From NCBI RefSeq assembly GCF_028864145.1, contig NZ_JARBHJ010000001.1, forward strand, positions 62,001-126,000: a stretch of DNA of 64,000 bases. Reading direction: 5' to 3'. The DNA comes from Actinotignum schaalii (lineage in GTDB: Bacteria; Actinomycetota; Actinomycetes; Actinomycetales; Actinomycetaceae). A program made the position numbers and the translations under genes. The stretch's first letter is position 1; each line of letters starts with the position of its first letter. This document shows, piece by piece, positions 60,721-64,000 of this stretch. The notes beneath the pieces are model-generated. The model was not told the DNA's origin, made no database searches, and was given only the letters and a program-made list of their open reading frames with translations.

Positions 60721-60940
60721 ATGTCGTCAGGTTGCATCCTGTGGGATTCGCTGTTCTCGGGTTGCATCCTGCGAGCCGCGATGTCGAGGTGTTGCTTTTT
60801 GAGAGCCTCGGCAGAACTGACTGCCTATCATCGGATCGGATCACAAAATGGTACTGGAGCTACAGTCACCACCCGGTTTTCTGTCGTGCAGTACCATTCT
60901 GGGCGGCTCGATGTTCCCCAGTACCACCCTGCCCGCAGTG
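60721..60940. repeat. array of imperfect 30-bp repeats upstream of fprA
   Basis: Taken in steps of 30 bp from 60721, three units share GTTGCATCCT (or GTTGCTTTTT) at unit positions 11-20, beginning at 60731, 60761 and 60791, with ATGTCG or CTGTTC at positions 1-6 and an ending like GAGCCGCG. Two more units with the same frame start at 60881 and 60911, with GTACCATTCT and GTACCACCCT at positions 11-20, again exactly 30 bp apart. Between them an inverted unit is seen (minus strand GTACCATTTT, 60855-60846). There are no spacers as in CRISPR. An AT-rich promoter-like stretch (60697-60716) precedes the array. Its role is unknown. Confidence 0.75.
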
Positions 60941-60952
60941 AGCGCGGCTCGC

Positions 60953-60958
60953 TAAGAT
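60953..60958 (+). promoter_or_regulatory. -10 box for fprA
   Basis: TAAGAT lies 31 nt before the chosen GTG start, directly after the repeat array, so array-binding factors could act on this promoter. No clear -35 hexamer. Confidence 0.5.
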
Positions 60959-60989
60959 AGGGGAGGTGAACGCAGAAGGAGAGTTAGCC

Positions 60990-62477
60990 GTGACACATAC
61001 ATCCCCCGCCCCGGAGCACGCCACTTCGCATTCCGCATCGGAGCAGGATTCGCCGGCAGCAACCAAACAGGCCACACCTGAGCAGGCCACACGGGAACGC
61101 CCCTATCGGGTAGCGGTGATCGGCGCGGGACCGGCCGGGATTTACGCCTCGGATATCCTCAGTAAATCCGATATCCCGGTCAGCATTGACCTTTTCGATA
61201 AGCTCCCCACCCCTTACGGTCTGGTTCGCTACGGGGTTGCCCCGGACCACCCGCGCATCGGCTCGATTATCAAAGCCCTCCATGCCATCCTCAAGCGTGG
61301 CGATATTCGCTTCCTCGGGAACGTAAAAATCGGGGAAGACGTCCACATGTCTGAAATTCACGAGTTTTACGATGCCGTCGTCGTCGCCACCGGCGCCGAT
61401 CAATCCGTACCCCTCGATATTCCGGGCGCCGATCTTCCGGAAGTCTACGGGGCCGCAGATTTCGTTTCTTGGTATGACGGCCACCCGGATGTGCCGCGCA
61501 CCTGGCCCCTCAACGCCCGCAACGTTGCGGTGATCGGAGTGGGGAATGTGGCCCTCGATATTTCCCGCATCCTCGTGCGATCTGTGGATGACCTGCGCGC
61601 CCACACCGATATTCCCGAGAATGTGGAGCGCGGGCTACGCGCCAACCCCGTCGAACACGTGCATATCTTTGGGCGGCGCGGCCCGGCCCAGGTGAAGTTC
61701 ACCCCGCTTGAGCTGCGCGAATTGAGCGAAGTGCCCGGGGTAGATATTCAGGTGTATCCCGAAGATTTCCAATACGATGCCGGGTCTCAAGAGGCTCTGG
61801 ATTCCTCGAAGATGACCCGTCAAGTGGTGGACCTCCTCACCGACTGGGTTTTCAACGACCCGGAGGAGATGACCTCCCCGCGTCGAATTCATATTCACCT
61901 CATGCAGGCCCCGGTGGAAATCCTCGGCACGGATCACGTGACCGGGATCCGCATGGAACGCACCCAGCTGCGGGGGGACGGCACCGTGGCCGGTACTGGA
62001 GAAACCGTGGATTACCCGGTAGAAGCGGTCTACAGCGCTATCGGCTACGCTTCCGAGCCGCTGGACGGGCTGCCCTGGGATCCGATCCATCGGGTTATCC
62101 CGAATGTGGAGGGTCGCATCATCACCGAAACGGGGGAGACCATTCCCGGTTACTACGTGACAGGGTGGATCAAACGCGGCCCCGTTGGCCTGATCGGCTC
62201 CACGAAATCCGATGCGCGCCAAACCATTCGCCACCTTATTGCCGACGCTCAAGCTGGAATCGCGCGCGCCACCGGGGATGGCTCGGGCGGGCGTGGGCTC
62301 CTTGACCTCCTCACCGAACGTGGTGTGAAATGGACCACCTGGGAAGGGTGGGAGCTCCTGGAAGCTTTCGAAGAAAACCTCGGAGCCCAGCAGGGGCGCG
62401 CCCGGGTCAAGGTGGTCAACCGTGACACGATGACCGCGATTTCTCGCGGGGAGTCGCACGACGGCGCACTTGTCTAA
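60990..62477 (+). CDS. fprA: ferredoxin/flavodoxin-NADP+ reductase, FprA type
   Basis: An FAD enzyme that passes electrons between NADPH and ferredoxin. The 495-residue protein belongs to the adrenodoxin-reductase-like FprA group. After a disordered 35-residue N-terminus, VAVIGAGPAGIYASD (FAD site, glycines at 45-50), YGLVRYGVAPDHP (family signature), VAVIGVGNVALDISRIL (NADP site) and GYYVTGWIKRGPVGLIGS (FAD/isoalloxazine side) are all present. The GTG at 60990 has GAAGGAG 8 nt before it; an in-frame GTG at 60966 also has GGGGAGG close by but would be spaced too tightly. Electron partner is not encoded nearby. Confidence 0.94.
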   Translation: MTHTSPAPEHATSHSASEQDSPAATKQATPEQATRERPYRVAVIGAGPAGIYASDILSKSDIPVSIDLFDKLPTPYGLVRYGVAPDHPRIGSIIKALHAILKRGDIRFLGNVKIGEDVHMSEIHEFYDAVVVATGADQSVPLDIPGADLPEVYGAADFVSWYDGHPDVPRTWPLNARNVAVIGVGNVALDISRILVRSVDDLRAHTDIPENVERGLRANPVEHVHIFGRRGPAQVKFTPLELRELSEVPGVDIQVYPEDFQYDAGSQEALDSSKMTRQVVDLLTDWVFNDPEEMTSPRRIHIHLMQAPVEILGTDHVTGIRMERTQLRGDGTVAGTGETVDYPVEAVYSAIGYASEPLDGLPWDPIHRVIPNVEGRIITETGETIPGYYVTGWIKRGPVGLIGSTKSDARQTIRHLIADAQAGIARATGDGSGGRGLLDLLTERGVKWTTWEGWELLEAFEENLGAQQGRARVKVVNRDTMTAISRGESHDGALV

Positions 62478-62522
62478 CTATCCGCTTATCCCTCCCTATC
62501 CGTGACAGAAAGAAGAACGCTC

Positions 62523-63572
62523 ATGCACGGCGAATACAAGGAACTCGGCCAGAAAATGGCGATTGTTGACCTCGATGTGGTCGATAACAAACTCGCGAAT
62601 GTTCGCCTCTCCGGCGATTTCTTCATCGAACCGGATAGCGCGCTGTGGCGCATCACCGAAGCAATCGAAGGTCTGGACGCGGATTCTTCCGCGGAGGCCA
62701 TCACCCAGGCGGTGGAGGCGGCGGTGCTGCCCACCGATAACCTTTTCGGACTGAGCTCACGCGGGGTTGCGGTAGCGGTGCGGCGCGCGGTGGGCCACGC
62801 TCTGGCCTGGGAAGATATCGATTTTGAGGTTCTCCACACCCCGGTCATCCACCCCGTTCTCAATATGACCATGGATGAAACCCTGCCCGAAGCGGTGGCG
62901 CGCGGGGAACACAAGCCGTTCTTACGCATCTGGGAATGGGATCGCCCGCTCGTGGTTATGGGCTCCTACCAGTCCTATTCCAATGAAATCAATCAGGACG
63001 GGGTGGATCGCCACGGCATCACCGTGGGGCGGCGTATCACCGGCGGGGGCACCATGTTCATGGAGCCGGGCAACTGCATCACCTATTCGCTGGTGGTACC
63101 CACCGCGCTCGTGGATGGGATGTCTTTCCTGGAGTCCTATCCTTTCCTCGATTCCTGGGTGATCGAGGCCCTTGCACGGGTGGGGGTAAAAGCCCACTAC
63201 GTCCCCCTCAACGACATCGCCTCCGACCGTGGCAAAATCGGCGGAGCGGCCCAGAAACACTTCGCGACCGGCTACATGGTGCACCACGTCACCCTCGCCT
63301 ATGACATCGACGCGGACAAGATGATGGACGTGCTCAATATGGGAAGCGCGGGCAAGAAGAACCGCGGGCACCGCTCCGCGAATAAGCGCGTGGATCCCAT
63401 GAAGAGTCAGACCGGGATGGCGCGCGATGCCATTATCGAGGTGTTCAAGGACGTTTTCACCCAGAAATACGGGGCGAGCCAGGGGGAGATCACCGCGGAG
63501 GATCTGCGCGTGGCCCAGGAGCGTTACGACAAGAAATTCTCCACCCCCGAATGGATTCACCGGCTGCCTTAA
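62523..63572 (+). CDS. lplA: lipoate-protein ligase family protein, accessory domain N-terminal
   Basis: Attaches lipoate (or a related acyl group) to lipoyl domains of dehydrogenase complexes through an adenylate. The 349-residue protein starts with MHGEYKELGQKMAIVDLDV, which resembles the accessory domain that forms the C-terminus of E. coli LplA, and continues with the catalytic domain from about residue 100: RPLVVMGSYQSYSNEIN, GRRITGGGTMFMEPGN (lipoyl-AMP site) and SDRGKIGGAAQKHF with the catalytic lysine. The order is therefore permuted relative to E. coli. ATG at 62523 after an AAGAAG stretch is preferred to the GTG at 62502. 45 nt after fprA, probably co-transcribed. Confidence 0.87.
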   Translation: MHGEYKELGQKMAIVDLDVVDNKLANVRLSGDFFIEPDSALWRITEAIEGLDADSSAEAITQAVEAAVLPTDNLFGLSSRGVAVAVRRAVGHALAWEDIDFEVLHTPVIHPVLNMTMDETLPEAVARGEHKPFLRIWEWDRPLVVMGSYQSYSNEINQDGVDRHGITVGRRITGGGTMFMEPGNCITYSLVVPTALVDGMSFLESYPFLDSWVIEALARVGVKAHYVPLNDIASDRGKIGGAAQKHFATGYMVHHVTLAYDIDADKMMDVLNMGSAGKKNRGHRSANKRVDPMKSQTGMARDAIIEVFKDVFTQKYGASQGEITAEDLRVAQERYDKKFSTPEWIHRLP

Positions 63573-63613
63573 AGGCGAGGAGAGTGGTGGTGGCCACGTT
63601 CCCGCCTCAAAAG

Positions 63614-63643
63614 TTGACAGTAACTTTCCTCCCTGGGTAATCT
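63614..63643 (+). promoter_or_regulatory. promoter for tRNA-Tyr
   Basis: TTGACA (63614-63619), 18-nt spacer, TAATCT (63638-63643): near-consensus and the strongest promoter seen in the window, about 70 nt before the tRNA gene. Confidence 0.7.
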
Positions 63644-63719
63644 CATCTGGTGCCTTACGGAAGGGCGGTGAGTTAGCCTTTCTTCCGCGGGTGATAAATA
63701 CTTCTTCGGAAGTTATATT

Positions 63720-63801
63720 GGCGGGTTTCCCGAGCGGCCAAAGGGACCTGACTGTAAATCAGATGCGTTACGCTTCGTAGGTTCGAATCCTACACCCGCC
63801 A
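63720..63801 (+). tRNA. tRNA-Tyr (anticodon GTA)
   Basis: 82 nt with acceptor stem GGCGGGT/ACCCGCC, anticodon loop CTGTAAA with GTA at 63754-63756, a long variable arm as expected for bacterial tRNA-Tyr, and T-loop GGTTCGAATCC. Discriminator A; CCA is not encoded. Confidence 0.97.
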
Positions 63802-63844
63802 CGAAATGTCGAAATGGTTGATCTGTTTCACATTTCTCTCACTG

Positions 63845-63873
63845 TTGGTTTTTCAGCGTGAATCGAGTAAGCT
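63845..63873 (+). promoter_or_regulatory. candidate promoter for tRNA-Thr
   Basis: TTGGTT (63845-63850), 17-nt spacer, TAAGCT (63868-63873), 25 nt before the tRNA-Thr gene. Confidence 0.5.
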
Positions 63874-63898
63874 TGGTACTCGTTGCGAAATCGGCATC

Positions 63899-63971
63899 GC
63901 CCCGATAGCTCAGTCGGCAGAGCGTCTCCATGGTAAGGAGAAGGTCAAGAGTTCGATTCTCTTTCGGGGCT
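63899..63971 (+). tRNA. tRNA-Thr (anticodon GGT)
   Basis: 73 nt with acceptor stem GCCCCGA/TCGGGGC, D-arm AGCTC-AGAGC, anticodon stem TCTCC/GGAGA with GGT at 63932-63934, T-arm AGAGTTCGATTCTCT. Discriminator T; CCA not encoded. Confidence 0.97.
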
Positions 63972-63980
63972 CCGTTGCCG

Positions 63981-64000
63981 CCTCATGCGGTGACATGAGG
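63981..64000 (+). terminator. possible terminator hairpin, cut by window end
   Basis: CCTCATG and CATGAGG around a 6-nt loop, directly after tRNA-Thr. The right arm ends at the last base of the window, so the stem may be longer and what follows is unknown. Confidence 0.45.

Noticed and set aside
60721-60940. CRISPR array
   Set aside because: Units are contiguous and imperfect, with no spacers between identical repeats, and no cas gene is nearby.
60721-60960. Possible 79-residue protein with Cys-rich decapeptide repeats
   Set aside because: An AGGA lies before the ATG, but the repeat pattern exists at DNA level in both orientations and codon use is unlike the neighbours. I treat the stretch as a DNA repeat array.

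Overview
The window reads as chromosomal DNA of a high-GC Gram-positive bacterium, most likely family Actinomycetaceae. The evidence is a WhiB regulator, an MtrA-MtrB-LpqB block followed by comF and long-form hpf, DUF3499 and DUF5719 proteins, paired LytR-CpsA-Psr proteins, an FprA-type ferredoxin reductase, a strong bias for G/C in third codon positions, and several genes whose -10 box sits 6-8 nt before the start codon, as expected for leaderless mRNAs. The genus cannot be fixed from this sequence alone. There is no transposase, integrase, phage gene, rRNA gene or CRISPR array.

Layout. 1-6458: housekeeping and signalling (Maf, DUF885 protein, class III adenylate cyclase, a two-component pair, GtrA). 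6479-17423: cell-wall assembly and surface proteins (two LCP ligases, a rhamnosyltransferase-like GT2, a secreted amidase with FG-GAP-like repeats, ugd, rfbB, a secreted protein joining the same repeats to a gamma-glutamylcyclotransferase-like domain, a lipoprotein). 17433-48361: a 31-kb surface-polysaccharide region with about ten glycosyltransferases, a Wzx-like flippase, a Wzm/Wzt ABC exporter, an acyltransferase, a sugar epimerase, a flippase-like LPG-synthase membrane domain, several large GT-C/DUF2142-type membrane proteins, and rfbC, rfbD and rfbA. 48582-54207: whiB, a 999-residue GT2/membrane fusion, DUF5719, a zincin-fold protein lacking its zinc motif, and DUF3499. 54342-60505: mtrA-mtrB-lpqB, comF, hpf. 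60506-64000: a terminator, an unusual array of 30-bp repeats, fprA, a lipoate-protein ligase, tRNA-Tyr and tRNA-Thr.

How the genes fit together. RfbA, RfbB, RfbC and RfbD make a complete dTDP-L-rhamnose route, although the four genes lie in three separate places. rfbC is 3 nt from a rhamnosyltransferase-like gene in one operon. Ugd supplies UDP-glucuronate. The glycosyltransferases probably build a rhamnose-containing polymer. It could leave the cell by Wzm/Wzt or by the Wzx-like flippase, and LCP proteins could attach it to peptidoglycan. DUF2142/GT-C proteins and the GT2-DUF2304 pair suggest further decoration from lipid-linked sugars on the outer face. These functional links are inferred from family membership and gene order.

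The observations most worth checking are the 30-bp repeat array before fprA, the secreted cyclotransferase-like fusion with its catalytic Glu conserved, tandem 9-bp repeats that repeat the stop codon in frame (lpqB and one glycosyltransferase), a near-perfect LexA box upstream of whiB, an unrecognised 507-residue protein coupled to a double glycosyltransferase, and a recurring 11-mer CGTCGTCGTAC.
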